Shown piece after piece: positions 1 to 8,648 of a stretch of DNA of 64,000 nucleotides. The position numbers and the translations under genes were made by a program. A model generated the notes under the pieces. It saw only the letters and a list, made by a program, of their open reading frames with translations, was not told the DNA's origin and ran no database searches. The stretch spans positions 1-64,000 of the forward strand of contig CALMIR010000170.1 of assembly GCA_937864265.1 (NCBI GenBank), read 5' to 3'. This stretch comes from an uncultured Saprospirales bacterium. Lineage in GTDB: Bacteria > Bacteroidota > Bacteroidia > Chitinophagales > Saprospiraceae. How positions within the stretch are numbered: position 1 is the first letter of the stretch; every line of letters starts with the position of its first letter.

Positions 1-1
1 T

Positions 2-352
2 GAGCAGGACACACTGCTGCAATGGGTGTATCCGGCAGCCAATGGCTGCGACAGTTTGGTGCAGGTGCAGATAGACGTACTCAGCAGCACGAACGAGGCC
101 GAAGTGGCGGGCTGGCGCGCCTGGCCCAACCCAACGAATGGGTCATGGTGGGTATCGGCACCATCGGAGGTGTTGCTGTGGCGTGCATGGGATGCCCAGG
201 GTCGGGCACTGGCGTTGCCGCTGCCGGAAGGAAGCATTGGCCAAAATGGTGGTCAATACCGTTTTGACCTCTCGCCTTTGCCGTCGGGCATCTACTTCGT
301 GGCCGCGCTGACGCAGCAGGGCTGGTGGACGGGAAGGGTGGTGAGGTGGTGA
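2..352 (+). CDS. C-terminal end of a T9SS-secreted protein (5' truncated)
   Basis: The frame is open from the window edge, so the 5' part of the gene lies outside. The visible 116 residues begin with a G-C-D-S-L segment of the kind seen four times in the large secreted protein at 43438-46980. They end in a type A sorting domain: a W-P-N-P-T motif, beta-strand-rich sequence, then S-G-I-Y-F-V and a basic end (G-R-V-V-R-W). In Bacteroidota this domain directs export by the type IX system and surface attachment or release. The catalytic or binding part cannot be seen. A strong inverted repeat follows in the intergenic gap. Confidence 0.8.
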   Translation, partial: EQDTLLQWVYPAANGCDSLVQVQIDVLSSTNEAEVAGWRAWPNPTNGSWWVSAPSEVLLWRAWDAQGRALALPLPEGSIGQNGGQYRFDLSPLPSGIYFVAALTQQGWWTGRVVRW

Positions 353-438
353 GTTTTCCGTAGAGAGCTACGTTGGATCGCATAAGTTGCACCCTTCCTA
401 TCAGGTGTTGAAAGATTTTGATGAAGAGGATGGGGGGG

Positions 439-479
439 ATATGTGTTTACGGAGCCTTCAAAGCTCCGTAAACACATAT
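439..479. terminator. Perfect 17-bp hairpin, bidirectional terminator
   Basis: Arms 439-455 and 463-479 are exact reverse complements (ATATGTGTTTACGGAGC on the left) around a 7-base loop. The hairpin sits between two convergent genes ending at 352 and 491, so it can stop transcription from both sides. There is no long T tract. Confidence 0.7.
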
Positions 480-490
480 AAAGCTTGTGA

Positions 491-982
491 TTAATTTTGA
501 TTTTTTACCAGTTTCACGCTGGCGTTGCTGCTGGTTTTAGCGGAAGCACCAGTTTTGCTACCGTTAGGGCAACAAGCCGCTTTTTCTGCTTCGGTGCAGC
601 AGCTTGTACTTTTGTTAGAAACCTTAGTAGCGCTGGCACCTTTAGCCGTTCCTTCTGTACAGGGCTTGGTGCAGTTTTGTTTTTGAGGAGAAACGTTGAT
701 GAATTTGGCAGACTTGGTGCAGTATTCCACCTGATCATAAGAGGTTTTGCCAGATGTTTCGCAAACCGTTTTGCGGACATAAGTTACTTCGCCTGTTTCT
801 GCATTGACCCGGCGTTGGATGGTGTTATCCAATGAGGCAGCTTGGGCGGCAGCTCCATCAGCACTTGATTTTGCGCAGCAGGAAGCATTGGCGGTTGATT
901 GCGTTTTGGAGCAGCTCTGAGCTTGTACACTGGTCAGTGCAAATACACCCAGAAAAGCAAGGGTGAGCATAATACCTTTCAT
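491..982 (-). CDS. Cysteine-rich secreted protein of unknown function
   Basis: 163 residues. I start it at the ATG that gives a clean signal peptide (M-K-G-I-M-L-T-L-A-F-L-G, cleavage after V-Q-A-Q); a start 20 codons upstream would bury this peptide. The mature protein has about a dozen cysteines, many paired (S-C-C three times, C-C-P), in a Ser/Ala/Lys/Thr-rich background. A central stretch (about 55-95) reads R-R-V-N-A-E-T-G-E-V-T-Y-V and looks beta-stranded. The cysteine pairs could form disulfides or bind metal in the periplasm or outside the cell; I do not recognise the family. It stands alone, convergent with the T9SS gene to its left. Confidence 0.65.
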   Translation of the reverse strand: MKGIMLTLAFLGVFALTSVQAQSCSKTQSTANASCCAKSSADGAAAQAASLDNTIQRRVNAETGEVTYVRKTVCETSGKTSYDQVEYCTKSAKFINVSPQKQNCTKPCTEGTAKGASATKVSNKSTSCCTEAEKAACCPNGSKTGASAKTSSNASVKLVKNQN

Positions 983-1075
983 AGATTCTTTTTTTTTAGT
1001 GAAACAAACTGGCCGCAAGTTAGGAAAGATTGCAATCCCCAATTGTTATGAAATCATTAATGTTTTCTTAAAGTC

Positions 1076-2065
1076 TTATAAACCATCTTTTTCCACTTCC
1101 AAAATGGCGGCAACATGGGCATCGGCGATTTTTTGACGCACTTCTGGTTTCATCAATTCGGCAGCTTCGCCCTTGTTGTTGTAAAAGCCATTTTCAGTTA
1201 GCACAGAAGTCATCTGGGTTTTGCGCAGCACATAGAATTGCCCCTGTGGCTTAGATTTGATGTGTCGGTTTTGGAATCCGGTTTTTTCCAACAGGTATTT
1301 TTGGAAAATGCTGGCCAGCTTTTGGCCGCGCTTGCTGCCGTGATAAAACCAGGTTTCTATGCCTTTGATGCTATCCGCAGCCCAGGTATTGGCCGTGGCG
1401 GCAGGGGCGGCGTTGGAGTGAACGGATACAAAAATTTTGGGAATATCAGATGCCTTTTCATTGGCCCTATTGACACGGCCTTCCAGAAAATCATCGATGT
1501 CTTCTTCCGGTACCGTAATGAAATATCGGATACCGTATTCGTCCAATTGCTTGGAAATGCGCTTGACGATATCGCGGTTGAATTCGTATTCAAGAAACTG
1601 GGTAGTGCCATCGCTAAATAGGGGAGAGCGCTTACCCGAAGTTTTCTTGCCGTGTCCGTTGTCGAGACACCAGAGGTAGCGACCTTTGGGCGCAGCGGGC
1701 GTTTCATCCCGGTCTGGTTCATTGGCAGGAGGTTGAGGGGTTTCTGCTTCAACCGTATCCGGATTGATGGTAGGGGTGATGACGATAACCTCTCTTTCTG
1801 GCGCAGGTTCGGGTTGTGTGTCACTTCGATTGTCAAAAATATCGTCGTCAAAATCCACATCTTCGTCAGTTGGACGGATGATGATATGATCCATTTCATT
1901 AACGACAACAATAACGGAGTCGGGCGTGACTTCAGAAGCGTCCTGCGGTTCTTCTGGACTAATGACGACTGGTTTGGGCCTTACTGGTGTATTGTTCTCT
2001 TTTTGGCTGCCGCCAAATAGGGTGGAAAAAAGACTTTTTATGGCTTCCAGCAATTTTTGGAACAT
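1076..2065 (-). CDS. N-acetylmuramoyl-L-alanine amidase (Amidase_3 family)
   Basis: 329 residues. The C-terminal 200 residues are a zinc amidase that would cleave the amide bond between MurNAc and the stem peptide. The expected ligands are visible: H138 in D-N-G-H-G, a glutamate at about 159-161 (F-L-E-Y-E-F-N), H216 in V-S-V-H-S-N-A, and catalytic E291 in L-T-E-N-G-F-Y-N-N. The first 125 residues are an acidic, proline-rich linker after an amphipathic N-terminus (M-F-Q-K-L-L-E-A-I-K). I see no clear cleavable signal peptide, so localisation is uncertain. The consensus promoter at 2101-2131 lies just upstream. Confidence 0.85.
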   Translation of the reverse strand: MFQKLLEAIKSLFSTLFGGSQKENNTPVRPKPVVISPEEPQDASEVTPDSVIVVVNEMDHIIIRPTDEDVDFDDDIFDNRSDTQPEPAPEREVIVITPTINPDTVEAETPQPPANEPDRDETPAAPKGRYLWCLDNGHGKKTSGKRSPLFSDGTTQFLEYEFNRDIVKRISKQLDEYGIRYFITVPEEDIDDFLEGRVNRANEKASDIPKIFVSVHSNAAPAATANTWAADSIKGIETWFYHGSKRGQKLASIFQKYLLEKTGFQNRHIKSKPQGQFYVLRKTQMTSVLTENGFYNNKGEAAELMKPEVRQKIADAHVAAILEVEKDGL

Positions 2066-2100
2066 GGTGCTTGTGCGGTTTAGTGTAGAAAATCAAATTC

Positions 2101-2131
2101 CAAATATACCGCCTTGTTGCGAAGGTTCAAA
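2101..2131 (-). promoter_or_regulatory. Bacteroidota-type promoter of the amidase gene
   Basis: On the minus strand TTTG (2131-2128), a 19-base spacer, then TATATTTG (2108-2101). This matches the TTTG-N19-TAnnTTTG consensus of the primary Bacteroidota sigma factor, about 35 bases before the amidase ATG. Confidence 0.7.
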
Positions 2132-2173
2132 ATTTATTGCACTTGTTCATGCACAGAACGAGTGGAACTTGAC

Positions 2174-4657
2174 TCAATCTTCGTATTTTACAGCGATTCT
2201 CAATGCGTGGAGGCCTTGTACCCCCTGCAATTTACCCAATAAATGGTCTTCAATTTCATCTTCTATATAGCCCTTATAGCGCAGAAATTCGCAGTAGTTT
2301 AGGTATTCCTGGCGTTCTTTTTCATTCAAATAAACGATCGCAATCTTTCCGGCTTGGGATAATCGCTCTTCTGTGCCTTCAATCAATGATTTGTCAATGC
2401 GTTTTTTCAAAATTTCATAACGCACATTATATGCCCCGTCCACATCAAATTGTTTTTCGTCGTTTCTAAAGCGAATAGACAGCGGTGTATTATAGACAAA
2501 AACCAATTGGGCCGTATCCAGCGAAATGGGCAAGGAAGGCTGCAAGTTCTTAACCAATCTGGCAATTTCACACATATCGATGAGTTGGGACAAACGCAGG
2601 TTTTTGAGGTGAATGGGTGTGAAAGTGCCTTTATTCAGCAAAGATTGACCCACATACAAATCGTATTCTACACCATCGGTTTTGTATTTTTCAAAATAGT
2701 GGGGTATGACCTGTTGTGCCACTTTTTGCTGCTCTTCCAGGTAATTGCCAACCATATTATTGAGTATGGTCACACTGTTTTCATAAGCTTTCCTTTCCCG
2801 ATAAACGATGCGGAGCTCCGGATCGAGACTATTGAAATAAATAGTTACCAAGTCGCTCATATCGGGATACCGCGCACTCAATTCCCAAAACAGCGGATGA
2901 ACTTCATCGTGCAGCCACTCGACTATTCGGGATTCGTCGCTCGAATTGAATTCATTTTCTAGCGCAGCTATATTTTGATCGGCATACATCAGATACTGGT
3001 GTAAAAGCGGGAATCCGCCGATTCGAATGCCTCGAAGCAGTACTTTTTTAACCTTTTTAAGGTTATCAATCATATCAGCCTGAATCGCATGATTGCGTTT
3101 GACGGACGAACCGACTATGTCGGCTTGGCCATACAGCGGATATACATCGTGGAAAATAATGGGATCAATGACGGCATTGCGCGGATCCTTTTCTCTTTTC
3201 TCTAAAAGCTGATAGGCATTTTCGACGAATTTCCATTCTACGCTAGGGTGAATAGCGGTATATTGCTCTCGTACAATGGCTTCTATCCGGTTGTCGATTT
3301 CGTTGCGGCTGCGCTCTACGGCAAGGGCGAAAAGCCCAATGATCGATTTGAATTTTAATTCTAAAAAACTGTTCAACTCATAAGCATTGGGGGCGCCAAT
3401 TTCTAGCAAGCCGATCACTTTTTGATTTTTACTCAAAAGCGGCGCTACCAGAATACTTCGGATGCCCTCTTCCAGCAAATCGCGCTCGATTGGCGTTATG
3501 TGTCCAATTTTACCAATATCTTCCACCAATAGCACTTCCCTGTATTTGCAGGCTTTTTCATAGATGGAATTTTTGTTTTCCGGGCTGAGCAAACATTCCT
3601 GCTTTTGAGCTAGAAAGTCAAACCGGATTTTATATTTATGCGAGAAAGCATTTTCTTTGGGAAAGTCTATGGCCGTAATACCAAGCCGTAGATTGGGAAG
3701 CTCAAAATAAGTTCTCAGGTGGTTTTGCAGTTGCTTGATTTTTTGGGGATCGACAACGGCATCGGATTCTAATAAGCTAAATTTGAGCCGAGACAGCGCC
3801 TCTTCATCGGTAATATCTATCAATTGGCCGAGTACAAATCCGTGAAAGGCAAAGTTTTGTGGTGGAATATTTTTTAACCAGAGTTCCAAGTCAAAAACAT
3901 TGGCCAGCATCTTGTTGATCTGATCTTGGCTCAGAGTTTGTAAGGGCTTGAGTTTGACAATTTGAATGTGGGAAATATCCATGGCAATTTTGAAATGACG
4001 CTCCAATGCTTCACCCGGGTATTGAATGGATAGAGAAAATGGGTTGTTGATTTTTATTTTCTGATCGTAAAATTGATTGAGGATCAAACAACAGGCGTTG
4101 ACGACCATCGCACAGTTAAAATTGAATTGGTTTTCGTTGAAATAATAATTGACAGACTTAGTAGCAAACAATTCTTGCAGCGCAGGTGTGGTGTAGAAAG
4201 GCTGCAAATTAAAAGGAGGCATGGCCTTGATGAGTTGCAATTGTCCTGTAGTTGGTGGAATGACCGTCATCATCAGGAAATCAATCACTTCCCGGTTTTT
4301 TTCTACAGTCGAAGGATCCACAATAGGCTCAAAAAGGGCTGGAGCGGCCTCTAGTCGATCGAGCACAAATTGCGCTACCTGTGCTTCTGTAGGCTTACCT
4401 TTTTGAGCTTTTTTTTCTATTTCGCGTATCAGCGGTTCAAAACTCAGATAGGTAGGAAATGGCAAAACATGCTGTTGAAACATGCCCATCATTTCCTCCA
4501 AGTTGTTTTGCTCTAAAGTTGGGGCATCTTTTATCACCACGGAAGGTTCGATCATCAAGGTGTTTACTGACATGGCTATATCGGTAATTGTTTTCTCAAA
4601 TAAAGTTGTTTTCTGACAATATTGCGGCAAAGGATGATCAGGAAGTAAGACGCTCAT
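2174..4657 (-). CDS. Large GAF-domain protein
   Basis: 827 residues with no signal peptide or membrane segment. Residues roughly 350-465 form a GAF domain: an E-V-L-L-V-E-D-I-G strand, then I-R-S-I-L-V-A-P-L-L, then V-I-G-L-L-E-I-G-A-P-N. The rest is alpha-helical, with a conserved-looking stretch after the GAF (F-H-D-V-Y-P-L-Y-G-Q-A-D-I-V-G-S-S) and a charged C-terminus. No kinase, cyclase or DNA-binding module is evident, so an output cannot be assigned; it may be a cytoplasmic sensor or scaffold. It is transcribed away from the DUF6089-like gene across a 316-base divergent region. The first ATG is taken as the start; a second in-frame ATG lies 28 codons in. Confidence 0.75.
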   Translation of the reverse strand: MSVLLPDHPLPQYCQKTTLFEKTITDIAMSVNTLMIEPSVVIKDAPTLEQNNLEEMMGMFQQHVLPFPTYLSFEPLIREIEKKAQKGKPTEAQVAQFVLDRLEAAPALFEPIVDPSTVEKNREVIDFLMMTVIPPTTGQLQLIKAMPPFNLQPFYTTPALQELFATKSVNYYFNENQFNFNCAMVVNACCLILNQFYDQKIKINNPFSLSIQYPGEALERHFKIAMDISHIQIVKLKPLQTLSQDQINKMLANVFDLELWLKNIPPQNFAFHGFVLGQLIDITDEEALSRLKFSLLESDAVVDPQKIKQLQNHLRTYFELPNLRLGITAIDFPKENAFSHKYKIRFDFLAQKQECLLSPENKNSIYEKACKYREVLLVEDIGKIGHITPIERDLLEEGIRSILVAPLLSKNQKVIGLLEIGAPNAYELNSFLELKFKSIIGLFALAVERSRNEIDNRIEAIVREQYTAIHPSVEWKFVENAYQLLEKREKDPRNAVIDPIIFHDVYPLYGQADIVGSSVKRNHAIQADMIDNLKKVKKVLLRGIRIGGFPLLHQYLMYADQNIAALENEFNSSDESRIVEWLHDEVHPLFWELSARYPDMSDLVTIYFNSLDPELRIVYRERKAYENSVTILNNMVGNYLEEQQKVAQQVIPHYFEKYKTDGVEYDLYVGQSLLNKGTFTPIHLKNLRLSQLIDMCEIARLVKNLQPSLPISLDTAQLVFVYNTPLSIRFRNDEKQFDVDGAYNVRYEILKKRIDKSLIEGTEERLSQAGKIAIVYLNEKERQEYLNYCEFLRYKGYIEDEIEDHLLGKLQGVQGLHALRIAVKYED

Positions 4658-4745
4658 TTTCGATCAACCCCTTGCTTCAAATCGAAAGAATGGTCGATAA
4701 CCAATAAAGATAACGTTTTTATTGTTAAAATGGATTTAATACATT

Positions 4746-4774
4746 TTTGAAAAAAAGAAAAGTATTTATCTTTG
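4746..4774 (+). promoter_or_regulatory. Promoter in the 316-base divergent gap 4658-4973
   Basis: TTTG (4746-4749), a 17-base spacer and TATCTTTG (4767-4774) form a good Bacteroidota promoter for the gene at 4974. The implied leader is nearly 200 bases, unusually long. It contains only a weak hairpin (GCCT/AGGC around 4830) and no riboswitch that I recognise. Nothing else is seen in this gap. Confidence 0.6.
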
Positions 4775-4973
4775 CCCTGTTTTGGGATTTTGCAACTTAT
4801 CAAAAGTAAACCACAGCATGCCTGTATATAGGCATATTCTGCTAAACCTCCTCTCTAGTCAACAGCTCTCGACCTATTCAGCGCAATTGGGTAACAGTTT
4901 CTTTTAGAAGCTTATTAAATATTGTTTTCAATACTAAATCAATCTACACAGTTGTTTTTAAACTAAAAACGCT

Positions 4974-5783
4974 ATGAGGAAAATTCTGCTCTTTTTTGTT
5001 TTGTTCTGGAGTACATCTGTAAAAGCTCAAGATATTGAAGCCGGTGCTTTGGTCGGGCTTACTATCTATAACGGCGACTTATCGGCACGCTTGCTGTCGG
5101 AAGAATTTTTTATGTCATTACACACGGCTCAGGGCATCTTTGCACGAGTATTCAACGGCAAACAATTGGCTGCCCGATTGGACATCAATTATACCAAAGT
5201 ATCGGGTTCGGATGAAGTTACCAATTTTCCGGGGCGGGGTCTTTCTTTTGAAAGCGTAATTGTGGAATCTAATGTGGTGGGGGAGTTTTACTTTGTAAAA
5301 CCCAATTATTTCGGCGATTCCGAACCGATCAACGGCTATCTATTTGCAGGCGTTACGGTATTGCATTTTAACCCCAAGACAGAATATATGGGCGATTTGA
5401 TCCCTTTGCAACCCCTTGGAACAGAAGGTCAGGGTCTGGAAGGATACAAAGACTATTACAGCCGAATTAATATAGCCATACCTTTTGGTGCTGGCGTTCG
5501 TTTTCAATTGACAGATCGGGTGGCTTTTGGCCTTGAGTTCAGCGCCAGGCGTATGTTTACCGATTACCTGGACGACGTGAGCGGCACCATCATTCAATAC
5601 GAAGACTTATACGATGGTAAAGGCCCTATGGTGGCAGAGCTAAGCCTGCCGGGAATAGAGCCTTCAGAGGATTTGAAATTTCGCTATTTTAGAGGTTCTA
5701 AACGAACAGACTGGTACTACCTCTTTGGCGCCAGAATAGCCTATCGTCTGAATGAGAAAAAATTCAGAAAGTTTGGGTTTTGA
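4974..5783 (+). CDS. DUF6089-like outer-membrane beta-barrel protein
   Basis: 269 residues with a signal peptide (M-R-K-I-L-L-F-F-V-L-F-W, cleavage near V-K-A-Q-D). The mature chain alternates hydrophobic and polar residues: G-A-L-V-G-L-T-I-Y-N-G-D-L early, then G-Y-L-F-A-G-V-T-V-L-H-F-N-P-K, F-G-A-G-V-R-F and A-F-G-L-E-F-S-A-R-R-M-F-T-D-Y-L-D-D-V-S. The last two motifs are typical of the DUF6089 barrel family common in Bacteroidota. The barrel is expected in the outer membrane; its ligand or partner is unknown. Confidence 0.75.
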   Translation: MRKILLFFVLFWSTSVKAQDIEAGALVGLTIYNGDLSARLLSEEFFMSLHTAQGIFARVFNGKQLAARLDINYTKVSGSDEVTNFPGRGLSFESVIVESNVVGEFYFVKPNYFGDSEPINGYLFAGVTVLHFNPKTEYMGDLIPLQPLGTEGQGLEGYKDYYSRINIAIPFGAGVRFQLTDRVAFGLEFSARRMFTDYLDDVSGTIIQYEDLYDGKGPMVAELSLPGIEPSEDLKFRYFRGSKRTDWYYLFGARIAYRLNEKKFRKFGF

Positions 5784-5829
5784 TGCAAATTAGTGGGTAG
5801 CAAGTGATGAATTTGACGTGCGGGTTAGC

Positions 5830-6040
5830 TTGCTTTCCCTGACCACGTCCACCCGCTCCGCCAAAGGCGTATCGGGCTGGCTGCCCATGGCGTGAAGCGG
5901 CCTTCGTCGTGCCCCGATTTTTAGCCGCCCGCCCGGATCGGACGGGGGCAAGCAAACCACCCGTCTGAGCCGGGCAGGAAAACCAAGCCCGTCTTCTCCC
6001 GCGTTTTTCGCGGGATCAGCCGGGTAAAAAACCAGAAACC
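5830..6040. repeat. GC-rich mosaic intergenic repeat, copy 1
   Basis: This stretch is much richer in GC than its neighbours and is built of words that recur in the intergenic region near 59.4 kb in opposite orientation: GGATCGGACGGGGGCA, GCAGGAAAACC, CCCGTCTTC, CCGGGTAAAAAA and CCAGAAACC. It contains an internal hairpin CCCGCG-TTTTT-CGCGGG near 6000. Frames across it encode only low-complexity Arg/Pro/Gly peptides, so I treat it as non-coding. Confidence 0.6.
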
Positions 6041-6579
6041 TATAAAATACCAGTCGGCTTGCCATCCAAGCTGACCTTGTTTTTTTCTGCCCAGTAGGAC
6101 TCAATGCCTGCTTCTCCTTTTTTTTCTGCCCAGCTGACTAAGGTATCCCTTTCGCCGATGTATTCGTACAATGGGATACCAAAACCGCAAGAGGTTTGCA
6201 CCAAATCAACTTGCAATTCAAAAATTTGCCGGGCACCTGGCAAACTGGGAAAATGATCTATCCATTGCTTCCATGCCGCATCTTGGTGCTGATGGCATTT
6301 GGCCCTACCGTACAGGCGAAGGATGAGCGGGTTTTTTTCGAACGAACAGAACATCAGCGTCATGCGGTTGTTTTCCAGCAAATGGGCTGCCGTTTCATTG
6401 CCACTACCTGTTAGGTTCAGCCAAATAACCTTGTTTTCATCAATAACCTTTAGTGCATCCAAACCCTTAGGCGATAGGTTGATCCGACCTTCTGGTGCTG
6501 CTGTGGCCACAAAGAATAGTTTTTGCTGCTCGATAAAATGTTGCTGTGCCGCTGTGATGGCGCTGAATTGCTTACCCAT
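6040..6579 (-). CDS. Pyridoxamine 5'-phosphate oxidase-family protein
   Basis: 179 residues with the split-barrel flavin-binding fold. The N-terminal strand pair F-F-V-A-T-A-A-P-E-G-R-I-N-L-S-P-K-G is the family's hallmark. It is followed by V-I-W-L-N-L-T-G-S-G-N-E-T-A-A-H-L and then M-T-L-M-F-C-S-F-E, the strand that lines the FMN or F420 pocket. The C-terminal half carries the short S-C-G-F-G-I-P motif seen in stand-alone members. The substrate cannot be predicted, and it is not pdxH itself. The gene ends next to the GC-rich repeat and diverges from the toxin-antitoxin pair. Confidence 0.8.
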   Translation of the reverse strand: MGKQFSAITAAQQHFIEQQKLFFVATAAPEGRINLSPKGLDALKVIDENKVIWLNLTGSGNETAAHLLENNRMTLMFCSFEKNPLILRLYGRAKCHQHQDAAWKQWIDHFPSLPGARQIFELQVDLVQTSCGFGIPLYEYIGERDTLVSWAEKKGEAGIESYWAEKNKVSLDGKPTGIL

Positions 6580-6615
6580 GATTTTCTTTTAAGTGCAAGT
6601 TTCGCAAAATATGTT

Positions 6616-6623
6616 TAATTTTG
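6616..6623 (+). promoter_or_regulatory. -7 element upstream of the toxin-antitoxin pair
   Basis: TAATTTTG matches TAnnTTTG 23 bases before the antitoxin ATG. No convincing TTTG lies at -33. Confidence 0.4.
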
Positions 6624-6645
6624 TAAAAAGGAAAATAGATAAGTA

Positions 6646-6852
6646 ATGGTTGATTTACATATTCAGTATATTACGGATGATCTGGGAAAAAAACTATCCG
6701 TTGTACTTCCAGTAGCTGAGTTCCATAGATTACTAGAGCAGTTAGAGCAATTGGAAGACGTTCAATTATACGATCGAGTCAAAGCAAAAGATGAGCTTTC
6801 TATGCCAATTGACGAGGCATTTGAATGGATAGAATCCCACAAAGCCGGGTAA
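6646..6852 (+). CDS. Antitoxin of a RelE-type pair
   Basis: 68 residues, placed directly before a RelE-family toxin with its stop codon touching the toxin's ATG. The N-terminal half is beta-strand-rich (I-Q-Y-I-T-D-D and then L-S-V-V-L-P-V-A-E-F) and the C-terminal half helical and acidic (L-L-E-Q-L-E-Q-L-E-D, E-A-F-E-W-I-E). This is the usual layout of RelB/Phd-like antitoxins, with a dimerising DNA-binding N-terminus and a toxin-wrapping C-terminus. The call rests mainly on that partner and gene order. It probably represses its own promoter. Confidence 0.75.
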   Translation: MVDLHIQYITDDLGKKLSVVLPVAEFHRLLEQLEQLEDVQLYDRVKAKDELSMPIDEAFEWIESHKAG

Positions 6853-7107
6853 ATGCGCTATCAAATTACCATTAGAAAAAGCGCTATTAAAACCTTGCAG
6901 AAAATAAGTGAACCTTATTTCTCAGCCTTAAAAAAAGCCATTTACAACTTATCAGAAGACCCTCGACCGCCCGGTTGTATTAAACTGAAAGGGAGAGAAG
7001 CCTACCGCATTCGGGTAGGAGCCTACCGTATTATCTATGAAATCTTCGATACAATGCTATTGATTGATGTCATCGCAATAGGACATAGGAAAAATATTTA
7101 CGAATAA
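6853..7107 (+). CDS. RelE/ParE-family toxin
   Basis: 84 residues, the normal size for the family. It shows the RelE/ParE fold signature: an N-terminal strand and helix pair (I-T-I-R-K-S-A-I-K-T-L), then D-P-R-P-P-G-C-I-K-L-K-G, the core Y-R-I-R-V-G-A-Y-R-I-I-Y-E-I, and the final strand I-A-I-G-H-R-K-N-I-Y. RelE members cleave mRNA on the ribosome and ParE members poison gyrase. The basic residues R-x-R, Y-R and H-R-K favour the RelE side, but this is not decisive. It starts immediately after the antitoxin stop, so the two are probably translationally coupled. Confidence 0.85.
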   Translation: MRYQITIRKSAIKTLQKISEPYFSALKKAIYNLSEDPRPPGCIKLKGREAYRIRVGAYRIIYEIFDTMLLIDVIAIGHRKNIYE

Positions 7108-7132
7108 AAGAACCAAAAAAATAAGTGAAAAA

Positions 7133-7159
7133 TACTTAGTTTTGTTTTTAAACTAAGTA
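7133..7159 (+). promoter_or_regulatory. 27-bp palindrome over the pncB promoter (candidate NrtR operator)
   Basis: TACTTAGTTT (7133-7142), a 7-base spacer and AAACTAAGTA (7150-7159) form perfect 10-bp arms. The -7 element TAGTTTTG (7137-7144) lies inside the left half, and the pncB ATG follows 2 bases after the right arm. A dimeric repressor bound here would block the promoter. The natural candidate is the NrtR regulator encoded next in the operon. Confidence 0.7.
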
Positions 7160-7161
7160 AA

Positions 7162-8646
7162 ATGGCATCTCACATTCAAAGATTGTATCCTCCAGCGCTG
7201 GGCTTGATGACCGACCTGTATCAACTCACGATGGCTTATGGTTATTGGAAAACAGGGATTTATAAAAAAAACGCGGTTTTTCATTTGTTTTTCCGGAAAG
7301 CACCGTTTGGGCAGCAACAGGCCATTGCAGCAGGCTTGACTTTGGCTGTTGATTTCATTCAAGCTTATCGCTTTGATGTGCACGATATTCAATACCTAGG
7401 AGGTTTACGAGGTGCAGATGGCTGCACCTTGTTCGATGAGAGTTTCCTCAATTACCTTCAAAGGCTAGAATTCCAATGCGATGTGGACGCTGTACCGGAA
7501 GGGAGTGTTGTTTTTCCTCATCAACCCCTGTTGCGCATCAAAGGCCCACTCATTCAATGCCAATTGTTGGAAACAGCTTTGCTCACGCTTTTCAATTTTT
7601 CAACCCTTATTGCTACGAAAGCAAGTCGCATGGTACAAGCTGCAAATGGCGATGAAGTGCTCGAATTTGGGCTGCGACGCGCCCAAGGTTTGGATGGCGG
7701 CATTACGGCAACACGAGCGGCATATGTTGGCGGCTGCCATGCCACCAGCAATGTGATGGCTGGGCGTTTGTATGGCATACCGGTAAAAGGCACGCATGCA
7801 CACAGTTGGGTCATGTGTTTTGACGATGAATTGGAAGCTTTTGAAGCTTATGCCCAACATTTGCCCAATAATTGCATTCTATTGGTGGATACTTACGATA
7901 CTTTGGAAGGCGTAGCGAATGCCATAATGGTTGGAAAAAAACTCCAACTAAAGGGGCAACAGCTACTGGGAATACGGCTCGATAGCGGCGATTTGGCCGA
8001 TTTGAGCAGGAAAGCTAGGCAGATGTTGGATGAAGCTGGGCTGGGCAACGCCCAAATAGTAGCCAGCAACGACCTGGACGAATACGAAATTGCAGCTTTG
8101 AAAGAACAGGGAAGCCCGATTCAGGTGTGGGGCATTGGCACACGTTTGGCGACAGCCTACGATCAACCTGCTTTGGGCGGCGTTTACAAATTGGCGGCTA
8201 TCGAAAATGAATCCGGTAGTTGGGATTACCGGGTCAAGCATTCTGATACACCCATCAAAGTTTCCAATCCTGGTATTTTGCAGGTGAGAAGATTTACAGC
8301 AGAAAATGGCCAGCCGCTGGGTGATGTATTGTATGATGAAGAAAATCCACCTCAGGTTTGGCAATTTGAAGACGGGAATACCCATAAACTTATTAATTTT
8401 GGAGGCGAAATGAACGGAGAGGATAGCATCCGCAGCGATAGAAATTCAGATTTACTGGTGCCAGTATTCCGGGCAGGTAAGCTGGTGATGGAACTGCCGC
8501 CTTTAAGTAAAATCAGGCAATTTTGTTTGGAACAGCAGCAATGGTTTTCCGCTGAGACCAACTACCCTTTTGGATTGGAAAAAGGGCTATCGCAAAAAAA
8601 GGCCGAATTATTAAAAAAGACACAAATAGCACCTTCAGATTCCTGA
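7162..8646 (+). CDS. pncB: Nicotinate phosphoribosyltransferase
   Basis: 494 residues. It joins nicotinate to PRPP to give nicotinate mononucleotide, the entry step of NAD salvage by the Preiss-Handler route. Family landmarks are visible: the N-terminal [15 protein letters not shown], the central E-F-G-L-R-R-A-Q-G with G-G, then the [13 protein letters not shown] histidine region, and the phosphate-binding region G-I-R-L-D-S-G-D-L. The gene is first in an operon with nrtR, 2 bases upstream of it, and a palindrome sits on its promoter. Regulation by NAD metabolites through NrtR is therefore likely. Confidence 0.93.
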   Translation: MASHIQRLYPPALGLMTDLYQLTMAYGYWKTGIYKKNAVFHLFFRKAPFGQQQAIAAGLTLAVDFIQAYRFDVHDIQYLGGLRGADGCTLFDESFLNYLQRLEFQCDVDAVPEGSVVFPHQPLLRIKGPLIQCQLLETALLTLFNFSTLIATKASRMVQAANGDEVLEFGLRRAQGLDGGITATRAAYVGGCHATSNVMAGRLYGIPVKGTHAHSWVMCFDDELEAFEAYAQHLPNNCILLVDTYDTLEGVANAIMVGKKLQLKGQQLLGIRLDSGDLADLSRKARQMLDEAGLGNAQIVASNDLDEYEIAALKEQGSPIQVWGIGTRLATAYDQPALGGVYKLAAIENESGSWDYRVKHSDTPIKVSNPGILQVRRFTAENGQPLGDVLYDEENPPQVWQFEDGNTHKLINFGGEMNGEDSIRSDRNSDLLVPVFRAGKLVMELPPLSKIRQFCLEQQQWFSAETNYPFGLEKGLSQKKAELLKKTQIAPSDS

Positions 8647-8648
8647 GA

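Noticed and set aside
5790..6104. Minus-strand open frame of about 100 codons across the GC-rich repeat
   Set aside because: It is Arg/Pro/Gly-rich, overlaps the true oxidase-like gene and consists of repeat sequence; nothing supports translation.
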